Of a stretch of 64,000 bases of DNA, positions 8,009 through 14,776 are shown one piece after another (the first letter of the stretch is position 1; each line of letters opens with the position of its first letter). The stretch spans positions 62,001-126,000 of the forward strand of contig JAUHXV010000001.1 of the NCBI GenBank assembly GCA_030426765.1, given 5' to 3'. The position numbers and the translations under genes were made by a program. A model generated the notes under the pieces. The model worked only from the letters and a program-made list of their open reading frames with translations. It searched no databases and was not told the origin of the DNA. The stretch is from Bacteroidia bacterium (GTDB lineage Bacteria > Bacteroidota > Bacteroidia > Chitinophagales > Saprospiraceae).

Positions 8009-8113
8009 ATGCTTGGAAAACGATTAGCGCTGAAAACAAGTATAATTTTTACTTTTATTAGCTTGGCTCTCTTTGCTTTGGCATACTTTTTAAAAGGGGT
8101 TTGGACGTTTTGA
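8009..8113 (+). CDS. Possible 34-residue single-helix membrane peptide
   Basis: ATG at 8009, TGA at 8111-8113. The peptide has a basic start (MLGKRLALK) and one strongly hydrophobic helix (IIFTFISLALFALAYFL). Small peptides of this shape occur as holin-like or toxin peptides in mobile DNA, but nothing besides composition supports expression. A purine-rich stretch (GAAGGAAAG, 7986-7994) lies upstream. Low confidence. Confidence 0.25.
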   Translation: MLGKRLALKTSIIFTFISLALFALAYFLKGVWTF

Positions 8114-8220
8114 TCCTCTCCTCCTCACAAATGGTTAAAAACCTATCCTGGAGGGCGACCGAAAACTATTGCAAGCCTCTTTTTTTCTCCCACCACCTGT
8201 AGGTAAATTCTTTAGTTGTC

Positions 8221-8273
8221 AAATAGTTTGGAAAAAGCATATCTTCAAGTTAAGCATTCAACTTAAACTATTT
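8221..8273. promoter_or_regulatory. Stem-loop upstream of the DUF6602 gene
   Basis: AAATAGTTT (8221-8229) pairs perfectly with AAACTATTT (8265-8273), with an inner AAGTT/AACTT pair (8247-8251/8260-8264). It ends 38 bp before the start codon, so it could be an operator for a dimeric repressor or a 5'-UTR structure. Confidence 0.4.
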
Positions 8274-8311
8274 CATTAGAACCTATTTAACTAAAACAAA
8301 GACATTCAATT

Positions 8312-9130
8312 ATGAATGATGTCCTAAGAAAGTTGACTATTGAGAACTACTTAAACCTAAAAGCAGCGTTTGATAATTCAAAAAAAATTTTTACACGCGA
8401 AGAGGATGGCAGACTTATTCATCCAGGTGAGTTTGGAACATATAGGGAAAGACTAATAAAGCAATGGTTAAGACTATATGTACCTAGCAAGTACGAAATA
8501 ACGTCAGGGTTTGTAATCAATTCAAATAACGAAGTTTCTACTCAGTGTGACATAATAATATATGATAAAAGAAATACCCCGCAGATTGAAAGCAATGAAA
8601 AACAGAGTTTCTACCCTGTTGAAACCGTCGTAGCGATTGGCGAGGTGAAATCGGACATTAACTCAGCTCCAGAGATAAACCAATACCTTGAAAAGCTATC
8701 GAAGACTAAAAGTTTGAGAGATAGAGTTGCAAACCCTAAACCATATTTTCAACTACCAGATCGAGCATATAACCCATCAATTTACCCTTTTGACAGCGTT
8801 TTTACATTCTTAATATGTAACAAATTCAATGGTATTGATATTTCAAAGGATTTTATAAACTATGAGTGTGAAAGACATCATAAACACAATTTAATTCTAA
8901 GTTTAGAGGACTGTTTAATAACATATGAGCATCGAGGCCGTAACCTCCCTACTCCCATTGCTAATCAGGAAGATTGTGCATATAAGGTTATCGAAAAAAC
9001 CACTGATGAATTATCAAGGCATATAGAACGGTTTATTACTTCGTTTGATCAAGGGATATCTTTCACAACTCTTCTTAAAATAGACATGACCCATTATTTG
9101 ACTAATGCACCACGCGTTATGGTTTCATAA
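8312..9130 (+). CDS. DUF6602 protein, PD-(D/E)xK-nuclease-like
   Basis: 272 residues, no signal peptide or membrane segment. The conserved core is GEFGTYRERLIKQWLR (about 39-54), YEITSGFVI, then D80 in CDIIIYD and E111-V-K113 in AIGEVKSD. The D...ExK spacing is that of PD-(D/E)xK nuclease-fold enzymes, and the whole core matches DUF6602, a domain often seen as a single gene in accessory regions. A catalytic lysine is present, so it may be an active nuclease. The C-terminal 130 residues are unrecognised. It is transcribed alone after a 480-bp gap. A defence role is plausible from the context (tRNA island) but unproven. Confidence 0.7.
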   Translation: MNDVLRKLTIENYLNLKAAFDNSKKIFTREEDGRLIHPGEFGTYRERLIKQWLRLYVPSKYEITSGFVINSNNEVSTQCDIIIYDKRNTPQIESNEKQSFYPVETVVAIGEVKSDINSAPEINQYLEKLSKTKSLRDRVANPKPYFQLPDRAYNPSIYPFDSVFTFLICNKFNGIDISKDFINYECERHHKHNLILSLEDCLITYEHRGRNLPTPIANQEDCAYKVIEKTTDELSRHIERFITSFDQGISFTTLLKIDMTHYLTNAPRVMVS

Positions 9131-9308
9131 CGTCACTTAAATAGCTTTTTAAGTTAATTTTTAGTGCCGCACTTATTTTTGACACCCTTTCATTGCCAGT
9201 TGTATTTTTTTTATCACAAATTATAGGAACCATTAGCCTTTTGAGTTATTGGGTCTGTCACAGCATGATTAACAGTATTGATATTGTCTGAGTAAAAAAG
9301 ATAGCTCT

Positions 9309-9896
9309 TTACCAATCCTTAGTCTCTTTTCTTAAAGACTCCTCTACTTGATCCATTAACACTTGTACAGCCTCCCTTGCCGCCAATAATGCCTTACCGT
9401 ATGCACCCTTATTGTTTCCTCTGTCCTTAAACGGATATAGACTAGTCATTAAATACACATCATCGTAGTATGCATCTCCGCCCCATGCAATAGTGTCTTC
9501 AACATAATGGGTTAATGATACTGTAATTCTTGCTTTACCATCTTTTACCTCCACTTTTAAAATGTAAATAACATCTACTGTAGCAATCCATAGGCCAACG
9601 GATTGTGCCATCGTTCCAAATGTGGCCTTGCCTACTAGTCTTCCGGTTTCCCTGTCGTTTATTTGAATTATACCATTTCCGTTTGTGTATTTATATACAA
9701 AGTATTCTTCTGCTTTGCTGAATAATAAATTCTTTAATGCTCCATTCAAGTCTATTATTCTCTCGTAATTAATATAGCCATTAGGATCAATAGTCCAATC
9801 GGGATTTTCAAGCAAAGCCCTAAGTTGTTTGTCGAGCTTTACAGATTGTGCATTACCAGAAAAACAAACAAACAGCAGAAAAATAATAATTCTCAT
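9309..9896 (-). CDS. Secreted DUF4468-like protein
   Basis: 195 residues. Signal peptide at 1-16 (MRIIIFLLFVCFSGNA). Residues about 48-130 fit the DUF4468 pattern: the ALKNLLFSKAEEYFVYKY helix, then GIIQINDRETGRLVGKATF and a closing strand KVEVKDGKARITVS. DUF4468 proteins are Bacteroidota exported proteins with a TBP-like fold and unknown function. It is the only leftward gene in the island and faces the DUF6602 gene across a 178-bp gap. Bacterial island cargo is rarely of this type, so it may have been carried in with chromosomal DNA. Confidence 0.65.
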   Translation of the reverse strand: MRIIIFLLFVCFSGNAQSVKLDKQLRALLENPDWTIDPNGYINYERIIDLNGALKNLLFSKAEEYFVYKYTNGNGIIQINDRETGRLVGKATFGTMAQSVGLWIATVDVIYILKVEVKDGKARITVSLTHYVEDTIAWGGDAYYDDVYLMTSLYPFKDRGNNKGAYGKALLAAREAVQVLMDQVEESLRKETKDW

Positions 9897-10281
9897 AAAT
9901 CATGTCTTCTCGTTAACATAACAGTGCTTCTATACTCTTTCTTCTTCCTCATTGATATTCACAGGATCTACAAACATGCAATGCTCCTATAAGTCCTACT
10001 TCGCGGTACGTTGGGCAAAGAGTTCCCTCTTCTTAAAATTTTGTCTCATTTTAATATAGCATTTGCAACAACATAAGTCATCATATGCACAAACTAGACT
10101 AGACATACAATCGTTCTCGATCGTATAAATATAAGGGTTCCAAATGGATCAATTAAAGGTATTTGACCCATATTTTTAAAAAGCTTTAATTGCTTAAATG
10201 GTGGAGCAAAGCTTTTAAAATAAGGCATTCAAAAAAAAACAACTATAAGAAAATATTTTCGAAGGATTAACTAGCGAAAGC
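9897..10281. other. 385-bp AT-rich gap at the tRNA-proximal end of the island
   Basis: No coding frame found. A 13-14-bp inverted repeat (TTTTAAAAAGCTTT at 10174-10187 and AAAGCTTTTAAAA at 10208-10220) lies about 60 bp from the attachment site. It could be a recombinase or accessory-factor site, or a terminator. Confidence 0.6.
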
Positions 10282-10303
10282 GTAGTCCCGTGAGGAATCG
10301 AAC
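10282..10303. other. Attachment-site copy (attR-like) within tRNA-Arg 3' end
   Basis: Identical to 6405-6426 in direct orientation. It covers the T-loop through the discriminator base plus one flanking base, the usual core of tRNA-targeting tyrosine recombinases. Confidence 0.85.
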
Positions 10304-10354
10304 CTCAATCTCAGGCTCCGGAAACCTGCATACTATCCGTTGTACTACGGGACC
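10283..10354 (-). tRNA. tRNA-Arg (anticodon CCG)
   Basis: 72 nt on the minus strand, folded by eye: acceptor GGTCCCG/CGGGACT (with a G-U first pair) and discriminator A; D-arm GTAC/GTAT; anticodon arm with stem CAGGT/GCCTG and loop TTCCGGA, giving anticodon CCG that reads CGG; T-arm TGAGG/CCTCA with loop TTCGATT. CCA is not encoded. Its 3' end lies at the lower coordinate and directly abuts the island, and the last 22 bp are duplicated at 6405-6426. Confidence 0.93.
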
Positions 10355-10506
10355 AATAGAAGTGAGGAGTGAAAATTGAAAAACGAAAAATGTTATTCGT
10401 GATTCGGTGGTGAAGATACGGATTTGCCTCAATCCAGTCCTTTTTTTCAGCTCATATGGATGAGGATTGAAATTAGAACACTACAATGATTTGGCAGGGA
10501 ATTCTC

Positions 10507-10977
10507 TTATTGGAATGATTCTTTTTCTACGACTGCATACGTTGACAAACCATAGTAATCAACCACCTTTTCTACAAGCCCTTCACGTACCACCAGGATA
10601 AATTCTTTTTCCGAAGGAGTCGCCAGTGCTTTTCTGAGCCAGGTGTCCCATCCTTTGCCCGACAATTCAAGTGGTCCAACTTCGTCTAAGATCAGGTATT
10701 TAATCCGGGCATCTTTGAGTTGATCATCAAGCCAAACAATCGCCTGATCAAAAGCAACACGATCAAAAACAAAGCGCCCAACCAGCACATCATCCGGTGC
10801 ATCCGAAACCGGCTTTTGCCAGGGCAAAGTTGTTCCGTCTTTCACATTATACAATTGACGAAGCCCTTCGATATCAGGTGTGAGGATGCCCCCACATCCA
10901 GCACGGCCCTGTGCCCACCGCATCAACGATGTGGTTTTAAGACTTCTGACTGGTCCCGTTACTATCCGTATCGTCAT
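10507..10977 (-). CDS. P-loop NTPase of the THEP1 (nucleoside-triphosphatase) type with degenerate Walker A
   Basis: 156 residues from the ATG at 10977 (MTIRIVTG); an upstream ATG at 11019 would add 14 unlikely Cys/Tyr-rich residues. Walker A reads GPVRSLKTT (8-16), with Leu where GKT proteins have Gly before the lysine. Walker B is YLILDEVGPLEL (94-105) with D98 and E99. The DEVGPLEL box is characteristic of THEP1-type nucleoside triphosphatases, which hydrolyse NTPs and sometimes pair with transport or modification genes. The gene starts 41 bp inside the end of the upstream membrane-protein gene, so the two products are translated from one message and probably work together. Confidence 0.65.
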   Translation of the reverse strand: MTIRIVTGPVRSLKTTSLMRWAQGRAGCGGILTPDIEGLRQLYNVKDGTTLPWQKPVSDAPDDVLVGRFVFDRVAFDQAIVWLDDQLKDARIKYLILDEVGPLELSGKGWDTWLRKALATPSEKEFILVVREGLVEKVVDYYGLSTYAVVEKESFQ

Positions 10978-11998
10978 GTGTTCGATATTGTAATATGTAC
11001 AGCAGACTATGCACCACAATATATTTTAATCGACGCAGAGATCGAAGACCGCTGCTTTCGGTCCTGACGCGATCTATGATCCACAGGAACCGGGGAAACA
11101 TCTCCATAGTTTGGGCTACCTCGATTGAAAGCTGTTTGTGTTTTTTACTCAGATAACCTTGCAACCATCTAATCAAGGCAGGAGCCAGAAATACATACCA
11201 CAACGTGAGGATGGCAAAGGCGCGCATAACAGCGATGAGCCCTTGCTGGATATTGGACTCCGGATCAGGCACCCCACTGTAAGCGAAAACGATCATGGCG
11301 ATCAATGCCAGAAAGAAAACATACCGACGCCATTTGTTTTTTTTTCTCACCTTGAAAAAAGTGCGTGTATCTGTCTCTGTCAAAACAAGTTGGTACTGTC
11401 CTTTCCCCCATTCTGAGGATACTGCTTTTAAGGATTTATAGACAGACCAACCTATCAATACTCCGGCAGCCAGATGGATCGTGAGATAGGTCCAGATGAT
11501 CAACGAGGCAGACGAAACCGGCATCAGTACACCCCATCTTTCGGTGACCCATTCACCCCAGATATTGATGGCATCCCAAAGCGTATTACCATACAGTATG
11601 GTGAGCGTCAGCAGGCGTTGTAAGGCAGACTCTATAAGGCCAAGGGTCACAAAGAGCACTGAAGCGATAGACAGATAGGGAATAAAACGGTAGATCAGGG
11701 CTCCGGTGACCGCCTGAAACGTCACTGCCAGATAGGCGGTTGGAGAGCTGTGTGGGCTGACCAGCGCTTTTATGACCAGTACGAGCAAAAGCGAGGTCAT
11801 GACCGTTTTCCACTTTTGTTCGGACAGCGCACAGATAAACGCAATACAAACCATCGCCAGGCTTCCGACCAACAAACCTGTAAAAGGCGAATTGAACGCA
11901 TGCAGGACACCTCCCAGACCACATTCGTTAAGCGCCCATAGGGCAGTCAAACGTTGTATCGCCAGCCTTCGATCCGAATCAGTGAGGGTTGCAAACAT
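10937..11998 (-). CDS. Multi-pass membrane protein coupled to the NTPase gene
   Basis: 353 residues from the likely start at 11998 (MFATLTDSD); an ATG at 12019 adds seven residues. About seven to eight hydrophobic segments in two groups: roughly 35-190 (GLLVGSLAMVCIAFICAL..., SLIIWTYLTIHLAAGVLIG) and 230-300 (YVFFLALIAMIVFAYSG, LTLWYVFLAPALI). A cytoplasmic linker and a basic C-terminal tail follow. No family recognised. The two-part topology followed by a helical tail, and the overlapping NTPase gene, recall energy-coupled transporters, but I see no coupling-helix motif, so this stays a hypothesis. It diverges from the cytochrome cluster across a 530-bp structured gap. Confidence 0.6.
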   Translation of the reverse strand: MFATLTDSDRRLAIQRLTALWALNECGLGGVLHAFNSPFTGLLVGSLAMVCIAFICALSEQKWKTVMTSLLLVLVIKALVSPHSSPTAYLAVTFQAVTGALIYRFIPYLSIASVLFVTLGLIESALQRLLTLTILYGNTLWDAINIWGEWVTERWGVLMPVSSASLIIWTYLTIHLAAGVLIGWSVYKSLKAVSSEWGKGQYQLVLTETDTRTFFKVRKKNKWRRYVFFLALIAMIVFAYSGVPDPESNIQQGLIAVMRAFAILTLWYVFLAPALIRWLQGYLSKKHKQLSIEVAQTMEMFPRFLWIIDRVRTESSGLRSLRRLKYIVVHSLLYILQYRTHDDTDSNGTSQKS

Positions 11999-12019
11999 AC
12001 ATTGAAATTGGAGGGTCAA

Positions 12020-12530
12020 GATACTTGATAAAGCCCTATCCCTCTACAGAGCTTTTCAAATGAAGCTCCCGCAGCCTCTTCTGCCCGTTCGTCACTCTAT
12101 TTGGCATCTTCGGTATCTGTGGTTTGCAATTGATATGGGGCAGGCGCATTTTTATGCTGTGAAAATGCGAACAAACTATGAGTCTTATTCAGGGTAAGAA
12201 CACCTTGGCGGGAATACATCCTGAAACAGGCTCCGGTGGGCGATTTGTGGCTACAGGTTGGGACGTGCCCAATCGCCCACCCATCTATGAAAGGTAAAAG
12301 GCGAAAAAAGGTCGCACATCATATTCTGGTTTATAAAAAGGGGTGTGGTAACTCCGTGATGCAGGGGAGAAGGGAACTGTCCGTCAGGGCATCCCTTTTC
12401 ACTGCAACTAAAACCAGCCATACGTACTATTGTCTTCCGGAGGCATGATCACATTTTAAGTTGAATTTAACAAGTGAAAAAAACGCTCAGTCAATAATTG
12501 GATTTACTGACCCGTTAGCATGAAAGTAAC
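12020..12530. ncRNA. Structured divergent intergenic region; candidate regulatory RNA
   Basis: About 510 bp without a credible gene but with several strong stems: CGCATTTT/AAAATGCG (12145-12152/12162-12169); an 11-bp stem GGTGGGCGATT with 12271-12281 (from 12235); CTGGTTT/AAACCAG (12326-12332/12411-12417) enclosing a bulged 11-bp hairpin at 12370-12397 with loop GTCA, followed by TTTTC. The density of stems suggests one structured RNA or 5' leader. The strand is not decided: the last hairpin plus T-run favours the plus strand. It does not match the cobalamin, TPP or FMN consensus I can recall. Confidence 0.4.
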
Positions 12531-13280
12531 ATGAATCATCAGCGTATATACATACGATCAAAAAAACGTGTTTGGGATAAAGTCCCGGGCTTGATTGTGG
12601 CTCTGGGTCTTATTCTTTCCCAGGCATGCACCCATGAGGCCGTGTCTCCGGGTTCGGGGGATCCTAATGTTGATCCCCAGGATATGCCATGTGATCCGGA
12701 GGTCGTGTATTTTGAAAATGAGATACTTCCTATCCTGCGATCAAACTGCGCCAAAAGCGGATGCCATGATGCCGCCACGCATGAATCTGATATCATTCTC
12801 GATACATACGAAAATGTCATGGCAAGCGATATCATCAGACCGTTTGACAGCGAAGACTCGGATTTGTTTGAGGTGATCACAGAAACGGATCCGGATAAAG
12901 TTATGCCTGAACCTCCGAATCAACGACTCAATGCTGAGCAAATCGCACTCATCCGTCAATGGATTGATCAGGGTGCCGAAGAATTATTTTGTGATGATCC
13001 GAACACACCCTGCGCAACAGAAAATATCAGCTATTCGGGATTTGTTGCTCCGCTTTTGGCGACCAACTGTGTAGGATGTCATTCAGGAGGCACTCCTTCC
13101 GGAAATATCGTCTTAAATTCGCACTCTGCTGTGCAAACCCTTGCGCTCAATGGACGATTGTTTGGGGCGATCTCCTGGGCTAATGGCTACCAGCCTATGC
13201 CTCAGGGTTCAGCGAAATTGTCAGCATGTAATATTGATAAAATTAATGCCTGGATAAATGATGGAGCACCGGATAATTAA
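12531..13280 (+). CDS. Lipoprotein with two c-type cytochrome-like heme modules
   Basis: 249 residues. A basic N-terminus leads into a hydrophobic signal ending LILSQAC (lipid cysteine at 33). Two cytochrome-like halves follow: the first carries CAKSGCH (CX4CH rather than CX2CH), the second the standard CVGCH. Both have a closing MP-x-P/Q segment (VMPEPP; PMPQGS) that can give the distal Met ligand. The pattern fits the planctomycete-type cytochrome C (PSC1-like) domains common in Bacteroidota lipoproteins. Likely role: periplasmic electron transfer; partner unknown. It opens a rightward cluster of exported proteins that runs to 15655. Confidence 0.75.
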   Translation: MNHQRIYIRSKKRVWDKVPGLIVALGLILSQACTHEAVSPGSGDPNVDPQDMPCDPEVVYFENEILPILRSNCAKSGCHDAATHESDIILDTYENVMASDIIRPFDSEDSDLFEVITETDPDKVMPEPPNQRLNAEQIALIRQWIDQGAEELFCDDPNTPCATENISYSGFVAPLLATNCVGCHSGGTPSGNIVLNSHSAVQTLALNGRLFGAISWANGYQPMPQGSAKLSACNIDKINAWINDGAPDN

Positions 13281-13629
13281 AGGTTTTTTGATGGGAGTTG
13301 TGGTCTTTTTTGGATCATGCTATTATGACAATGAAGAGGATCTTTATCCTCCAACCGATTGTATGACAGAGAATATGAGCTATCAGTCAGATGTGGAGCC
13401 GATTATTTCCAACAATTGCTATGTCTGCCATAGTGCGAATACAAACAACGGAGATGTGACGCTGGAAGGGTATGATGAAATCATAAATTACGTGAATAGC
13501 GGCCAACTTATGGGAGCCATTAATCACGATCCCGGGTTTTCTCCCATGCCCCAGAACGCACCAAAGCTTGACGACTGCAGTATCTCAAAAATAGATTCCT
13601 GGATCGCGGATGGCGCGCCAAACAACTGA
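13258..13629 (+). CDS. Single-heme c-type cytochrome-like lipoprotein
   Basis: 123 residues. Signal ends VVVFFGSC (lipid cysteine near 21). One CYVCH heme site and a closing FSPMPQNAP Met region, then ...KIDSWIADGAPNN, almost the same ending as the second half of the upstream gene (KINAWINDGAPDN). It therefore looks like a duplicated half of that protein. It overlaps the upstream gene by 23 bp, so translation is coupled; ATG at 13258 or 13261 are equally possible. Likely periplasmic electron carrier. Confidence 0.75.
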   Translation: MMEHRIIKGFLMGVVVFFGSCYYDNEEDLYPPTDCMTENMSYQSDVEPIISNNCYVCHSANTNNGDVTLEGYDEIINYVNSGQLMGAINHDPGFSPMPQNAPKLDDCSISKIDSWIADGAPNN

Positions 13630-13671
13630 TCGTAGAGATCAGGGAATCGATTATCGATCAAAACCAACAAC

Positions 13672-14079
13672 ATGAAAAAAAAGATTCTATTTGCGGTGAT
13701 TATTCTGGCAGTGCTGGGAGGCGCATACGGATACTATGAATACAACAGACCGGTCGCCGGTACTGAGAAGAAAAAAGCAGATGTTGAGATATCTGCTTCG
13801 GATTTGCTCGCTGCCTTTGAGGCGGATGAAGCCGCAGCCAACAGCCAATATTCCGGAAAAGTTATCCAGGTGAATGGGATAATCGGTAGTATGGAAAGCA
13901 AAGAGTCCGGAAATAAAATATCTATACAGACGGACAACCCAATGTCAGGAGTCATATGTGAAATGGAAGACGGGCAGGATATCAGTTCGCTCAACACAGG
14001 AGAGACGGTCACCGTGAAAGGAGTATGTACCGGCTTTCTGAGTGATGTGGTGCTGGTTCGATCTTCCCTTGTCAAATAA
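13672..14079 (+). CDS. OB-fold tRNA_anti-like protein
   Basis: 135 residues. One N-terminal membrane anchor or uncleaved signal (KKKILFAVIILAVLGGAYGYY), then an OB-fold domain: ISASDLLAAFEADEAAANSQY, GKVIQVNGIIGSM, a strand pair around ISIQTDNPMSGVICEM, and ETVTVKGVCTGFLSDVVLV. This is the tRNA_anti-like family seen in Bacteroidota next to YceI and cytochrome genes. Despite the family name, the exported location argues against tRNA binding. Its role is unknown. Confidence 0.75.
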   Translation: MKKKILFAVIILAVLGGAYGYYEYNRPVAGTEKKKADVEISASDLLAAFEADEAAANSQYSGKVIQVNGIIGSMESKESGNKISIQTDNPMSGVICEMEDGQDISSLNTGETVTVKGVCTGFLSDVVLVRSSLVK

Positions 14080-14123
14080 CATAAACACACCACACAAAAA
14101 AGAGAATAATAAAAAAAGAAGCT

Positions 14124-14672
14124 ATGAACACTAAGATTTTATTCGCCCTGGCGCTGTGTCTTTGCACACAAGTAGCTATCGGGCAAAAGTATTTTTCCAA
14201 GTCAGGAAAGATTTCATTTTTCTCAGATACGGACATGGAGAAGATCGAAGCCGAAAACACTTCAGCCAGTACTGTAATTGATTTTTCTTCCGGTGCGATT
14301 GAATGGGCGGTACTAATTCAGGGATTCCAGTTTGAAAAAGCGTTGATGCAAGAGCATTTTAACGAAAACTACATGGAAAGTTCGAAGTACCCTAAGGCAA
14401 AATTCAAAGGCGTCATCGAAGACCACACCAAAGTTGACCTGACAAAAGATGGCACATATGAAGTGATGGTCAATGGTGAACTTGAGATTCGAGGCATTAA
14501 AAAACCGGTATCCACCAAAGCTAAGATTGATGTGGCCAATAAAATGTTTACCGGAACATGCAGTTTTTCAGTCATGATCGCTGACTATGGAATTAAAGTG
14601 CCTAAAGTGGTGGAGAATAATATCGCCGATGAAGTGGATATCACCATTCTGGCAGAATACAAACCGCTGTAA
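14124..14672 (+). CDS. YceI-family lipocalin-like periplasmic protein
   Basis: 182 residues. Signal peptide 1-19 (ending ...TQVAIG). The YceI pattern is clear: SGKISFFSDTDMEKIEAEN, ESSKYPKAKFKGVI near the middle, GELEIRGIKKPVSTKAKI, and a closing FSVMIADYGIKVP. YceI proteins form a lipocalin-like beta barrel that binds polyisoprenoid or other hydrophobic molecules in the periplasm. It sits in the same rightward run as the cytochromes, with a terminator 35 bp after the stop separating it from the DUF5777 gene. Confidence 0.88.
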   Translation: MNTKILFALALCLCTQVAIGQKYFSKSGKISFFSDTDMEKIEAENTSASTVIDFSSGAIEWAVLIQGFQFEKALMQEHFNENYMESSKYPKAKFKGVIEDHTKVDLTKDGTYEVMVNGELEIRGIKKPVSTKAKIDVANKMFTGTCSFSVMIADYGIKVPKVVENNIADEVDITILAEYKPL

Positions 14673-14706
14673 TGAAATCCCCCATGCACATTTAAAATAC
14701 ATTGCG

Positions 14707-14738
14707 AAAAAACCCCTGGTGACAAACAGGGGTTTTTT
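14707..14738 (+). terminator. Rho-independent terminator after the YceI gene
   Basis: A 12-bp stem AAAAAACCCCTG/CAGGGGTTTTTT (14707-14718/14727-14738) with an 8-nt loop and a following T-rich stretch. It is symmetrical and could act both ways. The DUF5777 gene beyond it probably has its own promoter. Confidence 0.85.
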
Positions 14739-14776
14739 CTATTTTTAAGCGACAACGAAGACTAAAACCCATTATC

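Larger units (their letters stand above)
7832..8311. other. 480-bp gap inside the island
   Basis: No sizeable gene. It holds a possible 34-codon membrane peptide (8009-8113), an unusually good AGGAGGTG sequence at 7940-7947 in front of a 10-codon frame, and a stem-loop at 8221-8273 just before the DUF6602 gene. Confidence 0.6.

Noticed and set aside
12236-12448. Rightward 70-codon frame in the divergent gap
   Set aside because: Covers strong stems, has no signal or motif, and the start lies inside a hairpin.
12185-12450. Cobalamin riboswitch
   Set aside because: Stems and a GGTG...AACTCC segment looked suggestive, but the GCCACTG core and the AGTCAGGAGACCTGCC-type B12 box are missing on both strands.
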